Of a stretch of DNA of 64,000 nucleotides, positions 46,699-55,893 are shown piece after piece; the stretch's first letter is position 1; each line of letters starts with the position of its first letter. The notes beneath the pieces were generated by a model that saw only the letters and a list, made by a program, of their open reading frames with translations, searched no databases and was not told the origin of the DNA. The position numbers were made by a program, and so were the translations under genes. Origin of the DNA: Snodgrassella gandavensis (GTDB lineage: Bacteria > Pseudomonadota > Gammaproteobacteria > Burkholderiales > Neisseriaceae); contig NZ_CAJZCE010000008.1 in the NCBI RefSeq assembly GCF_914768025.1, positions 1 through 64,000 on the forward strand, in the 5' to 3' direction.

Positions 46699-48132
46699 AT
46701 GGATAGCCATAGCAATCCCAGCGAGATGGAACGTCTGCATCTGGACACCGACCACATCTGTGAGCTGGTTGCTACCCTTTTACCGGTGGCCGAACATATC
46801 CATTCGCACACCCAGTCTTATTTACAGACACCAGAGCAGCAGCAGGCACTGGCTGAATTGATTGCCGCCCTGCACGAACTGCATCCCGCCGATATGGCTA
46901 CCCTGTTGGAATCATTGCCATTGCAGGAACGTATGCTGGTGTGGAAGCTGGTCACACCCGCAGAAGATGGTGAGGTGTTACTGGAAGTTTCTGATCCGGT
47001 ACGTGAAACCCTGATTGAGAATATGGCACAGCAGGAGCTGCTGGCTGCTGTGGATAATCTGGATGCCGATGAGCTGGCTGAGCTGGCACCAGATTTGCCC
47101 AAAGAAGTTGTCTATGAAGCAATAAGTAGCCGCGATGAAGAAGAACGGGCGCAAATTACCGCCGCCATGTCGTTTGAAGATAATCAGGTTGGCGCGCTGA
47201 TGGATTTTGAGCTGGTCAGTATCCGTGCTGACGTAAGCTGCGAAGTGGTATTGCGTTATCTGCGCCGGTTTGAGCGCCTGCCTGACCATACTGATAAAAT
47301 CTTTGTTGTCGACAATTATGATGTGCTGCAAGGCGTGTTGCCCATCCGCAGCCTGCTGGTAGCTGACCCGGATTTGCTGGTTTCTACCGTCATGGCCGAT
47401 GATGTGGTTACTTTCCGTCCGGAAGACGATGCCGAAGAAGCGGCCGCAGCATTTGAACGCTATGACTTGGTAACGGCGCCGGTAGTAGACAGTAACCGCA
47501 AATTAATCGGACGCATCACCGTAGATGAAATGGTAGATGTGATTCGTGAAGAATCCGAAACCGATATGCTGAACATGGCTGGTTTGCGCGAAGAGGAAGA
47601 CTTGTTTGCACCGGTAGTCGATTCGGTAAAAAACCGCTGGATCTGGCTAGCTGTCAATCTGTGTACCGCTTTTGTGGCCAGCCGCGTGATTGGCATGTTT
47701 GAAAACTCAATTGAAAAAATTGTTGCACTGGCTACCCTGATGCCGATTGTGGCCGGTATTGGGGGTAACTCCGGTAATCAGACCATTACCATGATTGTAC
47801 GTGCCATGACTTATGGTCAGATTAGCAATAGTCAGGCATGGCGTTTACTGCGTAAAGAAGAGGGCGTTGCTCTCGTCAATGGCCTTATCTGGGGCTCAGT
47901 GATGGCCATAGTTTCCTATTTCCTCTATCACAGCGTTGGCATTGGTCTGGTGATGGTGGCCGCCATGACACTGAATTTATTACTCGCAGCTACCGTTGGC
48001 GTGCTCATTCCCGTGTGCATGCAGAAAGCCGGCCGCGATCCGGCACTGGGCAGCAGTGTGCTGATTACCGCTGTCACTGATTCTGGTGGCTTTTTTATCT
48101 TTCTCGGTCTGGCTACCCTGTTTCTGTTATAA
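46699..48132 (+). CDS. mgtE: Magnesium transporter MgtE
   Basis: The 477-residue protein has the full MgtE order. An acidic N domain comes first (ELHPADMATLLESLPLQER). Two CBS repeats then give Mg2+-sensing (around DNYDVLQGVLPIRSLL and MVDVIREESETDMLNMAGL). The membrane domain follows with five helices, containing MPIVAGIGGNSGNQT, the pore signature. It is a Mg2+ channel gated by internal Mg2+. AGGA 13 bases upstream supports the start. prmC follows 21 bp later and may be co-transcribed. Confidence 0.95.
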   Translation: MDSHSNPSEMERLHLDTDHICELVATLLPVAEHIHSHTQSYLQTPEQQQALAELIAALHELHPADMATLLESLPLQERMLVWKLVTPAEDGEVLLEVSDPVRETLIENMAQQELLAAVDNLDADELAELAPDLPKEVVYEAISSRDEEERAQITAAMSFEDNQVGALMDFELVSIRADVSCEVVLRYLRRFERLPDHTDKIFVVDNYDVLQGVLPIRSLLVADPDLLVSTVMADDVVTFRPEDDAEEAAAAFERYDLVTAPVVDSNRKLIGRITVDEMVDVIREESETDMLNMAGLREEEDLFAPVVDSVKNRWIWLAVNLCTAFVASRVIGMFENSIEKIVALATLMPIVAGIGGNSGNQTITMIVRAMTYGQISNSQAWRLLRKEEGVALVNGLIWGSVMAIVSYFLYHSVGIGLVMVAAMTLNLLLAATVGVLIPVCMQKAGRDPALGSSVLITAVTDSGGFFIFLGLATLFLL

Positions 48133-48153
48133 ACCGGCTTTGCTAAGTAAATA

Positions 48154-48993
48154 ATGAATACTGATTTGCCCATTACCATTGACGGCTGGTTACACAACTG
48201 CGGCTTACCACGACTGGAAGCGCGTATGTTGCTCCAGCAAGTGCTGGATATCAACCATACCTACATCATTGCCTATGGCCAGCAGCTACTGAGTACTGGT
48301 GAACAGGCCAGCCTGAATCAGTTGGCACAGCGACGGCTGGCAGGTGAACCATTAGCCTATCTGCTTGGCTGGCGCGAATTTTACAGCCGGCGTTTTCAGG
48401 TTTCTTCAGCGGTATTGATTCCCCGCCCGGAAACCGAACATCTGGTGGAAGCTGCACTGGCACATTTGCCTGAACAGGGCACTCTGTGGGATTTGGGTAC
48501 AGGCAGTGGCGTTATCGCTGTTACCGTTGCCTGTGAACGTCCTGATGCGCAGGTATGGGCAGCAGACATCAGTACAGAGGCACTGGCAGTCGCAAGCAGC
48601 AATGCCACAGCCTTGCAGGCAAATGTACATTTCGGGCAGGGTTCATGGTATCAGGCGCAGCCACAGCCAGCGCTGCACAGCGTAGATGTGATTGTATCCA
48701 ATCCACCGTATATCCCTGCACACGACCAGCATTTGCAGCAAGGAGATTTACGCTTTGAGCCGCAGCATGCACTAACAGATAATCACAATGGTTTGAGTGC
48801 ATTGGCAACGATTATTGCCGGTGCCGCAGCCTTTCTGCGTCCGGCTGGCTGGCTGTTACTGGAACATGGGTTCGATCAGGGAAAAGCGGTGCGTGATATG
48901 CTGGCGCAACACAGTTTCAGCCAGATTCAAACCTTACCTGATTTGGCCGGTCTGGACAGAGTGACTCTGGGACAAAGCAATATCCATTCCTGA
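48154..48993 (+). CDS. prmC: Release factor glutamine methyltransferase PrmC/HemK
   Basis: The 279-residue protein has an N-terminal helical domain (LEARMLLQQVLD, LAGEPLAYLLGWREFY), SAM motif WDLGTGSGVIAV and the NPPY active site (IVSNPPYIP). It methylates the glutamine of the GGQ motif of release factors 1 and 2. It is possible that PrfH, encoded nearby at 53048 with its own GGQ, is also a substrate; that is inference. Confidence 0.95.
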   Translation: MNTDLPITIDGWLHNCGLPRLEARMLLQQVLDINHTYIIAYGQQLLSTGEQASLNQLAQRRLAGEPLAYLLGWREFYSRRFQVSSAVLIPRPETEHLVEAALAHLPEQGTLWDLGTGSGVIAVTVACERPDAQVWAADISTEALAVASSNATALQANVHFGQGSWYQAQPQPALHSVDVIVSNPPYIPAHDQHLQQGDLRFEPQHALTDNHNGLSALATIIAGAAAFLRPAGWLLLEHGFDQGKAVRDMLAQHSFSQIQTLPDLAGLDRVTLGQSNIHS

Positions 48994-49032
48994 TTTGCCC
49001 CGTAGCTTAACTTTTTCATCCAAAATAAGAAC

Positions 49033-49065
49033 ATCAGGCCGCAGAAACAAAGTCTGCGGCCTGAT
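49033..49065. terminator. Bidirectional terminator between prmC and the site-2 protease-like gene
   Basis: atcaggccgcaga-aacaaag-tctgcggcctgat is a perfect 13-bp stem between convergent genes. Confidence 0.8.
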
Positions 49066-49102
49066 ACAAGTTGTCATTACTTATTTACGGCATTAAGAAT
49101 AC

Positions 49103-49753
49103 TCAGAACAGATCAATTAAGACCGCCATCATCGACATAATCAAATTGATAAATGGCCCTAGTATAAAAGACAGTGCACCGCTGATAATCATAAATATAA
49201 TAATCCATGTGCCATAGGGTTCCAACTTGCGGTATTGCATCGAAGCACGGGGCGACAGAAAGCTGTCAACGAAGCGGGCGCCCGGCTGCGGCGGAATCGG
49301 CAGCAGACTAAAAAAGCAGAACACGGCATTAAACCGCATACCCATTATCCCCATCAACATCATTGGTTCCTGAAAGTATTCCGGTACCCAGCGACTGATA
49401 ATCACCACAATCGTCCAGCACAGACACATCAGCAGATTGGCCAGCGGGCTGGCAATGGCCACCAGACGCTCACCCTTGCGCAGATTAGTGAAATTACGCG
49501 GATCAATCGGTACCGGCTTGGCCCAGCCAACCATAAAATAACCCTGCAAAACAATCAGGGTAAAGGCTGGGACAATAATTGTTCCCATAATATCAATGTA
49601 TTTGGCCGGGTTCAGGCTTAGCCTGCCCATCGTCTCAGCCGTACGGTCGCCACAATAACGTGCCATATAGCCACAGGCCGCTTCCGAAAGAGTAATGGCC
49701 AGTAAAATCGGCAAAATAGCCAGCAATAAAAAAGCCAGATCAAATTTCTGCAA
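49103..49753 (-). CDS. Site-2 protease (M50B) family protein lacking the zinc and Asp ligands
   Basis: The start is TTG at 49753 with AAGGA eight bases before; no ATG alternative fits. The 216-residue protein has six or so membrane segments. It keeps the M50B frame GDRTAETMGRLSLNP, YIDIMGTIIVP, GWAKPVPID and ASPLANLL. The metal motif HExxH reads SEAAC (residues 23-27), and the third ligand in the LDG motif reads QPG (156-158). It therefore cannot bind zinc in the usual way and is probably a pseudoprotease. I recall neisserial relatives with a similar loss. Possible roles are a scaffold or a membrane-protein adaptor. Confidence 0.88.
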   Translation of the reverse strand: MQKFDLAFLLLAILPILLAITLSEAACGYMARYCGDRTAETMGRLSLNPAKYIDIMGTIIVPAFTLIVLQGYFMVGWAKPVPIDPRNFTNLRKGERLVAIASPLANLLMCLCWTIVVIISRWVPEYFQEPMMLMGIMGMRFNAVFCFFSLLPIPPQPGARFVDSFLSPRASMQYRKLEPYGTWIIIFMIISGALSFILGPFINLIMSMMAVLIDLF

Positions 49754-49818
49754 GGTAAAATCCTTAAAACATAAATAAAAACTACCACATTAGGCATGAC
49801 ATAGTACCAGTTTGTCCT

Positions 49819-50439
49819 TTACAAACCAAATACGGTCGTATCACCTTTGCCTGCACGTATCAGTGAAATACCCTCAGTCATATCAATTACCGTTGTCGGC
49901 TCCGTACCACACCAGCCACCATCTATCACCAAATCAACCGTATGTTCCAGTTGATCACGTATCTCATACGGATCAGTTAAAGGTTCACTTTCATGTGGCA
50001 GCATCAGCGTACACGATAACATCGGTTCACCCAGATTCTGTAATAACGCCAGCGCAATCCGATTATCCGGTACACGTAAACCAATGGTTTTACGTTTTGG
50101 ATGCAACGTACGGGCAGGTACCTCTTTAGTTGCCTGTAAAATAAAAGTATAACTGCCGGGTGTGGTGGCTTTGAGCAAGCGAAACTGACTATTATCTACT
50201 TTAGCATAAACACCCAGTTGGCTCAGATCATGGCACATCAGCGTAAGATGGTGTTTCTGGTCAATACCACGCAAACGCAGAATCCGTTCCATTGCCTCTT
50301 TATTGCCCAGCTGGCAACCCAGTGCATAACAGGAGTCAGTTGGATAAACAATCACACCGCCATGACGAACAATATCCGCTGCCTGAGCAATCAGGCGTTC
50401 CTGCGGATCAGTAGGATGAATAGCAAAAAACTGTGCCAT
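49819..50439 (-). CDS. yciO: YciO-type Sua5/YrdC-family protein
   Basis: I take ATG 50439 (GAGGAAA ribosome site); the longer frame from 50496 is unlikely. The 206-residue protein matches E. coli YciO in layout: FFAIHPTDPQERLI, GGVIVYPTDSCYALGC, KRKTIGLRVPDN, and LSCTLMLP. YrdC/Sua5 relatives make threonylcarbamoyl-AMP for the t6A tRNA modification, but YciO itself is not a full substitute for YrdC in E. coli. It is a minus-strand gene 66 bp from the site-2 protease-like gene, so the two may be co-transcribed. Confidence 0.92.
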   Translation of the reverse strand: MAQFFAIHPTDPQERLIAQAADIVRHGGVIVYPTDSCYALGCQLGNKEAMERILRLRGIDQKHHLTLMCHDLSQLGVYAKVDNSQFRLLKATTPGSYTFILQATKEVPARTLHPKRKTIGLRVPDNRIALALLQNLGEPMLSCTLMLPHESEPLTDPYEIRDQLEHTVDLVIDGGWCGTEPTTVIDMTEGISLIRAGKGDTTVFGL

Positions 50440-50618
50440 AAATGATTTCCTCATCTTGTATTCATAATTGCAATCAGTTATTGTAAACATAAGCATGTCA
50501 CACTGACAGACAATAATATGCCCGACTAGCTATTAAGAAGTATTACAGGCAATAAACAGACGCAGCAAATATTCAGACGGGCATCAGTATAAACAAAAAT
50601 TTTGCGGAAAAATTCACC

Positions 50619-51086
50619 ATGCAGCCTGAAATCGTCTATGGAAATTTATTAGAGCAACCTGTTGATGTTATCGTCAACGCATGGAACCGGAACATCATTC
50701 CATGGTGGTTACTGTTGCCACAGGGTGTATCCGGTGCCATCAAGCGAAAAGCCGGCTATGCACCCTTTCGCCAGTTAGGCAGAGCTGGGGCGCTTAAATT
50801 AGGTTCCGCAGTTGTTACCAATGCCGGTAAATTACCCTATCAGGCCATCATTCATGTGGCAGGCATCAATATGTTCTGGCGCGCCAGCGCTTATTCAATC
50901 CGCACATCAGTTATTTCCGCTATGGACATTGTTAATACCCAGAACTATGCATCTGTTGCTTTTCCACTGATTGGTGCCGGCTCAGGCGGCTTTAGTCCGG
51001 AGCAGGCACTTGAGCTTATTCAGGAAACATTGTTACCGATTGAAACCAATGCACGGGTTATTATTGTTAAATATATGCCCACTTAA
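50619..51086 (+). CDS. Macro-domain protein
   Basis: The 155-residue single-domain protein has the macro fold landmarks: DVIVNAWNRN at the ADP-ribose adenine-side loop, GVSGAIKRKAG, and FPLIGAGSGGF at the phosphate-binding loop. The usual VNAAN is VNAWN, and Asn follows Arg, so the classical hydrolase Asn is displaced. It may bind or remove ADP-ribose or O-acetyl-ADP-ribose. A weak Shine-Dalgarno (GCGGAAAAA) precedes it. The following gene is a GNAT relic. Confidence 0.85.
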   Translation: MQPEIVYGNLLEQPVDVIVNAWNRNIIPWWLLLPQGVSGAIKRKAGYAPFRQLGRAGALKLGSAVVTNAGKLPYQAIIHVAGINMFWRASAYSIRTSVISAMDIVNTQNYASVAFPLIGAGSGGFSPEQALELIQETLLPIETNARVIIVKYMPT

Positions 51087-51112
51087 TCAATAACTGTACG
51101 AGGAATTATTAA

Positions 51113-51569
51113 ATAGTTGATCAAGTTTCTATCGTTCGGGCAACATCAGAGCAGCTTGATGCTGCTGCTTTACTGTTTGCCAGCTATCGCCAGTTTTACG
51201 GCCTGACTGATAATTAAACGGAAAGCAGAAAATTTATTCAGGAAAGACTGGAGAAGCAGGATTCAGCCATCTTCATTGCCTACCATCAGCAACAAGCCTG
51301 CGGATTTGTACAGTTATATTTTTCCTTTTCTTCATTATCAATATCACCCACTATAATCCTCAACGACTTGTATATCCCTGTAAGCCACCGGCAAAAGGGC
51401 ATCGCCACCCAGCTCATGCAATACGTAAAAAAAATTTGCCCGTGATGGAGGCTACAGTGGCATTTCATCATGCACCGCCAATGACAATCACAAAGCAAGA
51501 GCTCTATATGAACAGGCGGGATATCAAATTGATGAACAATTTGTTTATTATTCTTTAAACTTAAAATAA
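51113..51569 (+). pseudogene. GNAT acetyltransferase pseudogene
   Basis: After AGGA (51101), ATA stands at 51113 where ATG is expected, then VDQVSIVRATSEQLDAAALL. A TAA at 51215 interrupts the frame. The acetyl-CoA site region VSHRQKGIATQLM follows. A frameshift at an A8 tract (51427-51434) is needed to continue into KFARDGGYSGISSCTANDN and ARALYEQAGYQ, ending at TAA 51567. Three separate lesions (start, nonsense, frameshift) make this a clear pseudogene of a ~150-residue GNAT N-acetyltransferase. Confidence 0.88.
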
Positions 51570-51911
51570 ACCCATAACAAAAGTGTCCCAAATAGCCAAA
51601 CAGTAGTGAAATAGCCACACAACATTAATCATAATCAGCCTATCAGAATAAAAACGGCTGATTATTTTTGACTATCTGTAGAACATAATTTACAGTACGC
51701 CACTCTATCAAATCATCAACATTGCAATGGAAAGGAATAATTATGCTTGTACTACCTATCCCTTGCAGGTCATTCCAGGGCTAATCACCTCCTGATCCTT
51801 GGCTTCGGCCTGCCAATTTATTCTTCAGCACGCTAATCCTGTTCAGCCCCGATGAACATGGCTAACTATTGCTTGCTTATTACCAAATAAAAATAATTGG
51901 AATGGATCAGA
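51570..51911. other. Spacer upstream of rtcB
   Basis: It contains the terminator at 51631-51670. A 13-codon mini-frame at 51743 (MLVLPIPCRSFQG) sits behind a good GGAAAGGAA ribosome site; this could be a leader peptide or chance. Nothing else is seen. Confidence 0.4.
51631..51670 (+). terminator. Intrinsic terminator upstream of rtcB
   Basis: ataatcagcc and ggctgattat (10-bp stem, 15-base loop) followed by TTTTT. It probably ended the macro-GNAT transcript. Confidence 0.8.
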
Positions 51912-53048
51912 ATGGGCAATTCTATTCAGCCGCTGGCGGACAACATCACCCTGATAGCAACACCAGAACTCTGGTTAGAGGGCGAAGCCATCCAGCAGCT
52001 ACAAACAACAGCAACACTTCCCAATATTAAATTTGTAGCCGGTATGCCGGATTTACACCCCGGCCGTGGTTATCCGGTAGGTGCAGCTTTTTTTACTACA
52101 CAATATCTTTATCCGGCGCTCATTGGCGGAGATATCGGCTGCGGCATGTCATTATGGCAAACCACAGTAAAAATCCATGCCATGAATCAGGCCAAACTGA
52201 TTAAACGTCTGGGCAATATCGACCAGCCCCTGTCTGAAGCAGAATGCATCAGCCTGTGGCCAGATATTCAGTCACTTGCGGAACACACGTATGCTTCCGG
52301 TACCATTGGCGGCGGCAATCACTTTGCCGAACTGCAAATGCTGGAAACCATTTATGCGCCGGAAACTGCCCGGCAAATCGGGCTAAACCGGCAACATCTG
52401 CAACTGATGGTGCATAGCGGTTCACGTGGTCTGGGCGGTGTGATTCTGGATAAACACATCCGCCAGTATGGCCATCAGGGTTTAGTTGCCGATAGCGTTG
52501 CTGGCAGCACTTACCTGATGCAGCACAATCAGGCTCTGGATTATGCACAACAAAACCGGGAGCTGATTGGCCGGCGCATACTGGCCAACCTGCGCGCGCA
52601 GGGACAAAAGCTGGTAGATATCAGCCACAACTTTATCGAGCCAGTCACCATTAACGGTGAATGTGGCTGGCTGCATCGTAAAGGTGCCGCAGCAGCCACG
52701 AAAGGACTGGTGATTATTCCGGGTTCACGCGGTGATTTCAGCTATCTGGTGCAGCCACTGGACACCGCATCCGCGCTGTATTCACTGGCACACGGTGCCG
52801 GACGCAAATGGCAGCGCTCAGCCTGCAAAGGCAGACTGGCAGGGCACTACAGTGCCGAACAGCTCACCCGTACCGGACATGGCAGCCGCGTAATCTGCTG
52901 CGACCGTGAACTCCTATATGAAGAAGCACCACAGGCATATAAATCAATTGACAGTGTCATTGCCGCCATGGTTCAGGCCGATTTAATCCGGCCAATAGCA
53001 CGCTTCAAACCGGTAATCACCTATAAAGTTCAAACGGAGAAAAAATAA
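51912..53048 (+). CDS. rtcB: RNA ligase RtcB (RtcB2 subtype, paired with PrfH)
   Basis: I take ATG 51912 ([12 protein letters not shown]), the typical start of the prfH-linked RtcB group; the TTG at 51897 is less likely. The 378-residue protein has [17 protein letters not shown], the metal Cys in [35 protein letters not shown] and AHGAGRKW, where His is guanylated. RtcB joins 2',3'-cyclic phosphate or 3'-phosphate RNA ends to 5'-OH ends using GTP and Mn2+. Its TAA overlaps the prfH ATG (TAATG). Together they are thought to recognise and repair ribosomes cut in the decoding centre. Confidence 0.95.
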   Translation: MGNSIQPLADNITLIATPELWLEGEAIQQLQTTATLPNIKFVAGMPDLHPGRGYPVGAAFFTTQYLYPALIGGDIGCGMSLWQTTVKIHAMNQAKLIKRLGNIDQPLSEAECISLWPDIQSLAEHTYASGTIGGGNHFAELQMLETIYAPETARQIGLNRQHLQLMVHSGSRGLGGVILDKHIRQYGHQGLVADSVAGSTYLMQHNQALDYAQQNRELIGRRILANLRAQGQKLVDISHNFIEPVTINGECGWLHRKGAAAATKGLVIIPGSRGDFSYLVQPLDTASALYSLAHGAGRKWQRSACKGRLAGHYSAEQLTRTGHGSRVICCDRELLYEEAPQAYKSIDSVIAAMVQADLIRPIARFKPVITYKVQTEKK

Positions 53049-53656
53049 TGCAACTCTTGCAATTATCTGCCGCTTACGGACCGGCAGAATGCTGTCTGGC
53101 GGTGGTAAAAGCGTTGGCACGCTTACAATATGAAGCCAAACAAATACAGGTTAAAGTAGAAATTGTGGAACAGGAACCAGCTAAACACGGGCTGCATTCA
53201 GTACTGGTTACCTTGGATGGTGCACAGGCCAAGGCATTGGCTGATAGGTGGCAGGGCACCATTCAATGGATTTGCCCCAGCCCTTATCGCCCGCAGCACA
53301 AACGCAAAAACTGGTTTATCGGAGCAAGCTGTTTTAACCCAATTGTCCAGCAGCAGCCTGATGAAATTGTCTTCGAAACCATGCGTGCGTCTGGAGCAGG
53401 TGGTCAGCACATTAACAAAACCGAATCAGCAGTCAGAGCCACCCATGTGGCCAGCGGTATCAGCGTTAAAGTGCAAACTGAGCGTAGCCAGCATGCCAAC
53501 AAAAAACTCGCAGTGTTATTGCTTCAGCATAAACTGGCACAACAGGCGCAGCAGTTACAGGCAAAACATAAAGCCGCACAACACAAGCACCACCATCAGA
53601 TAGCGCGCGGTAATCCAGTGCGTATATTTACCCAGCTTGATTTCATACCTCTGTAA
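53048..53656 (+). CDS. prfH: Peptide chain release factor H (PrfH)
   Basis: The 202-residue protein is a short class I release-factor relative without the stop-codon-reading domain 2. It has the GGQ loop [18 protein letters not shown], followed by [12 protein letters not shown] and a basic helical tail. The GGQ should trigger release of the nascent chain on stalled ribosomes. It is coupled to rtcB by start-stop overlap, as in many bacteria. An inverted repeat (53664-53693) follows. Confidence 0.95.
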   Translation: MQLLQLSAAYGPAECCLAVVKALARLQYEAKQIQVKVEIVEQEPAKHGLHSVLVTLDGAQAKALADRWQGTIQWICPSPYRPQHKRKNWFIGASCFNPIVQQQPDEIVFETMRASGAGGQHINKTESAVRATHVASGISVKVQTERSQHANKKLAVLLLQHKLAQQAQQLQAKHKAAQHKHHHQIARGNPVRIFTQLDFIPL

Positions 53657-53663
53657 TTGTCTA

Positions 53664-53693
53664 CAGGCAACCAGATATATTTATGGTTGCCTG
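53664..53693 (+). terminator. Hairpin after prfH
   Basis: caggcaacca and tggttgcctg, a perfect 10-bp stem, eight bases after the stop. No T-tract follows. Confidence 0.5.
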
Positions 53694-53949
53694 CCAGACA
53701 CAGCCTGCAAATAGCCATAACAGTTGCTCTTAAACAAGCAATTACAATAAGCATCTTTATGAAAAAAACAAAGCACATCAGGAAAATAATGTAAATAAAT
53801 CATAAAAAACAGGTGGCTACCATAGTCTGTTTCAGACATAACAGATACAGTATCAGTACAATATCTGGCAAAACGCTACGATTGTAAAAGACAATGCATG
53901 CAAATCATGCCCAGATAAAACACCTGTTGCGCAGACAAAGGAAGCCATA

Positions 53950-54594
53950 ATGAATCCCATCTATATCAATATCATCTTTAAAATGTTGGTAGCGTTTTGC
54001 ATATTGCTGGTGTATATCAATTTATCCGGTAAAGGGTCTCTGGCACCGATTTCTGCCATCGATCAAGTAGGTAACGTGGTTTTGGGGGCGATTATCGGTG
54101 GTCCCTTATATAATCCTTCCATCAGCATAACATTACTGATGAGTGCATCCATTTTCTGGGCTGGGCTGTTATTACTTGTGCGTTATGCTACATTCAAGCG
54201 CAATATCGCCAAAGACTTTGTCGATGGCACCTCAATACGCTTAATGGAAAATGGCATCGTACTATCACAGAATTTTCGCAAAGCCAAACTGTCTATCCGC
54301 GATTTCATCATGTTATTGCATCAGCGCGGCTATCCCAGCCTGGAAGTGCTCAGTGATGTCTGGTTTGAATACAACGGCCAGATGACAGTGGTCAAAAAAG
54401 GCGATCCCGCCATGGCCGTGGTGGTGATTGAAAATGGCGTAATTAATTATCCAAGTCTGGAAGCGTTAGGGCATGATGAAGAATGGCTGGACAAAGAGCT
54501 AAACCGTTTGGGACAAAAACTGGATGAAGTCTTTCTGGCCGAAGTGCATGAACAGAAGCTCTGGGTTTATCCAGATGTCAAAAAAGCTAGCTGA
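53950..54594 (+). CDS. DUF421 (YetF-like) membrane protein
   Basis: The 214-residue protein has three N-terminal membrane helices and a cytoplasmic DUF421 domain. The signature parts are GSLAPISAIDQVGNVVLGAIIGG near the second helix and NGIVLSQNFRKAKLSIRDF in the soluble domain. YetF/YdfS-like proteins occur in many bacteria; Bacillus members affect germination, but the biochemical role is unknown. AAAGGAAG is the ribosome site. The gene stands alone, ~290 bp from prfH. Confidence 0.88.
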   Translation: MNPIYINIIFKMLVAFCILLVYINLSGKGSLAPISAIDQVGNVVLGAIIGGPLYNPSISITLLMSASIFWAGLLLLVRYATFKRNIAKDFVDGTSIRLMENGIVLSQNFRKAKLSIRDFIMLLHQRGYPSLEVLSDVWFEYNGQMTVVKKGDPAMAVVVIENGVINYPSLEALGHDEEWLDKELNRLGQKLDEVFLAEVHEQKLWVYPDVKKAS

Positions 54595-54864
54595 GATTAC
54601 CACCGCATTCCTGCTTCAAAGTTAGCCGGCAGTATCATTTCATACGTCTAGATGCAGACAGTAGCTAATGAAATTAATACAGAATGAATAAAAATTCAAC
54701 CAGACACCTGATTAATTTATAGCATACAGAAGAGATACTTAATTATTCCTGCCTATTTGGCTAAACCCCTAATTTGCATTGATATTCTCATCGCTATGAC
54801 CAGAGTATTCAATCAGCTATTCTAAAACTTCTAATCAAACAGAAAAATTAATTCTGAAACCGAA

Positions 54865-55425
54865 TTACTTTAACATCTGTAATTTTTTCATCCAGCAGAT
54901 ATAGTTCTTGGCACTCTCATTAACTTCATCCAATGTTATCTTATAATCTGCTTCCGGTTCAGTATTTGCACCATAAACCGCAAATACAGACTGATAATCT
55001 GCATGTACATAATTCATGGTTAATTCAAACGGCTTTAAAATATCCTCAAGCGAGGTCTGATAACGTCCATCTTTAGTGTAATCACCTTTTTTAATCCCCG
55101 CAGAAACCGCCAAACCAACTTTTTTGTTTGTTAATTTATCTCCACAGCGGCCATAAGCCCATCCATAAGTAAATACCTCGTCCAGCCACTGTTTTAACAG
55201 TGGCGGACAATTAAACCAGTAAACCGGAAACTGCAAAATCAGATTATGGTGGTTTTCAATCAGATTCTGTTCGAAACGCACATCTATTTTATTTGATGGG
55301 TAACATGCATATAAATCATGTATGGTTAACTGATTATCGTACTGAGTTAATTTTTTAAGCCAGTACTGATTCACTGTAGAAGCCGCTAAGTCAGGATGAG
55401 CCACAACAATCAATGTTTCTTTCAT
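54865..55425 (-). CDS. Flavodoxin-fold NAD(P)H:quinone oxidoreductase
   Basis: I take ATG 55425 (MKETLIVVAHPD, AAGG upstream) over 55440. The 186-residue protein is of the KefF/MdaB/NQO1 flavodoxin-like type: VVAHPDLAAST phosphate loop for FMN/FAD, FPVYWFNCPPLLKQWLDEV and YGWAYGRCGDKL. It performs two-electron reduction of quinones or electrophiles. It is AT-rich like its neighbour and divergent from an HxlR regulator 123 bp away, which likely controls it. Confidence 0.9.
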   Translation of the reverse strand: MKETLIVVAHPDLAASTVNQYWLKKLTQYDNQLTIHDLYACYPSNKIDVRFEQNLIENHHNLILQFPVYWFNCPPLLKQWLDEVFTYGWAYGRCGDKLTNKKVGLAVSAGIKKGDYTKDGRYQTSLEDILKPFELTMNYVHADYQSVFAVYGANTEPEADYKITLDEVNESAKNYICWMKKLQMLK

Positions 55426-55548
55426 AATAAAAACCTTCAAGACTTTGTTATAAAAACATATAAATTAAGTGGTTCAATATAATTTAGGTGGTTTATAATG
55501 TAAAGTACGGTAATTAAAGTTATATACTGTATAAAAGGAAAGTATAAA
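55426..55548. promoter_or_regulatory. Divergent promoter/operator between quinone reductase and HxlR regulator
   Basis: A repeated block aagtggtt / aggtggtt (near 55468 and 55487) lies between the two starts, and a dyad-like taattaaagttatatactgta stands nearer hxlR. These are candidate HxlR binding sites; none is proven. Confidence 0.4.
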
Positions 55549-55893
55549 ATGAAAAATGAACATTGCAGTGCTGATAAACTGGCGAACAGTGGTTTTGGCT
55601 ATACCCTTTCTATAATTAAAGGAAAATACAAAGTAATCATTCTTTACTGGTTGAATGAAAATCAGCCAACCATGCGTTTCAATGAGCTAAAACGCTGTAT
55701 TGATAAAATTTCATTTAAAACCTTAAGCAATACATTAAAAGAAATGGAACGGGACAAACTGATATTCAGAAAAGAATATCCACAAATACCCCCAAAAGTA
55801 GAGTATGGATTGCTTGAACGGGGCAAATCTCTGGTTCCTGTTTTAGATATGTTGTGCCAATGGGGAAATAAACATAAAAATGATGTGCTATAA
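55549..55893 (+). CDS. HxlR-family transcriptional regulator
   Basis: The 114-residue protein is a winged-helix HxlR/DUF24 regulator: IIKGKYKVIILYWL, MRFNELKRCIDKISFKTLSNTLKEMERDKLI and a PPKVEYGLLERG wing. A single N-terminal Cys6 resembles the redox-sensing Cys of YodB/HypR-type members, which control quinone reductases and respond to electrophiles. AAGGAAAG is its ribosome site. It likely represses or activates the divergent quinone reductase. Confidence 0.9.
   Translation: MKNEHCSADKLANSGFGYTLSIIKGKYKVIILYWLNENQPTMRFNELKRCIDKISFKTLSNTLKEMERDKLIFRKEYPQIPPKVEYGLLERGKSLVPVLDMLCQWGNKHKNDVL

Noticed and set aside
50569-50583. ttcagacgggcat, close to a neisserial DNA uptake sequence
   Set aside because: Compared with ATGCCGTCTGAA it has an extra C, and I found no second good copy in the window, so chance is likely.
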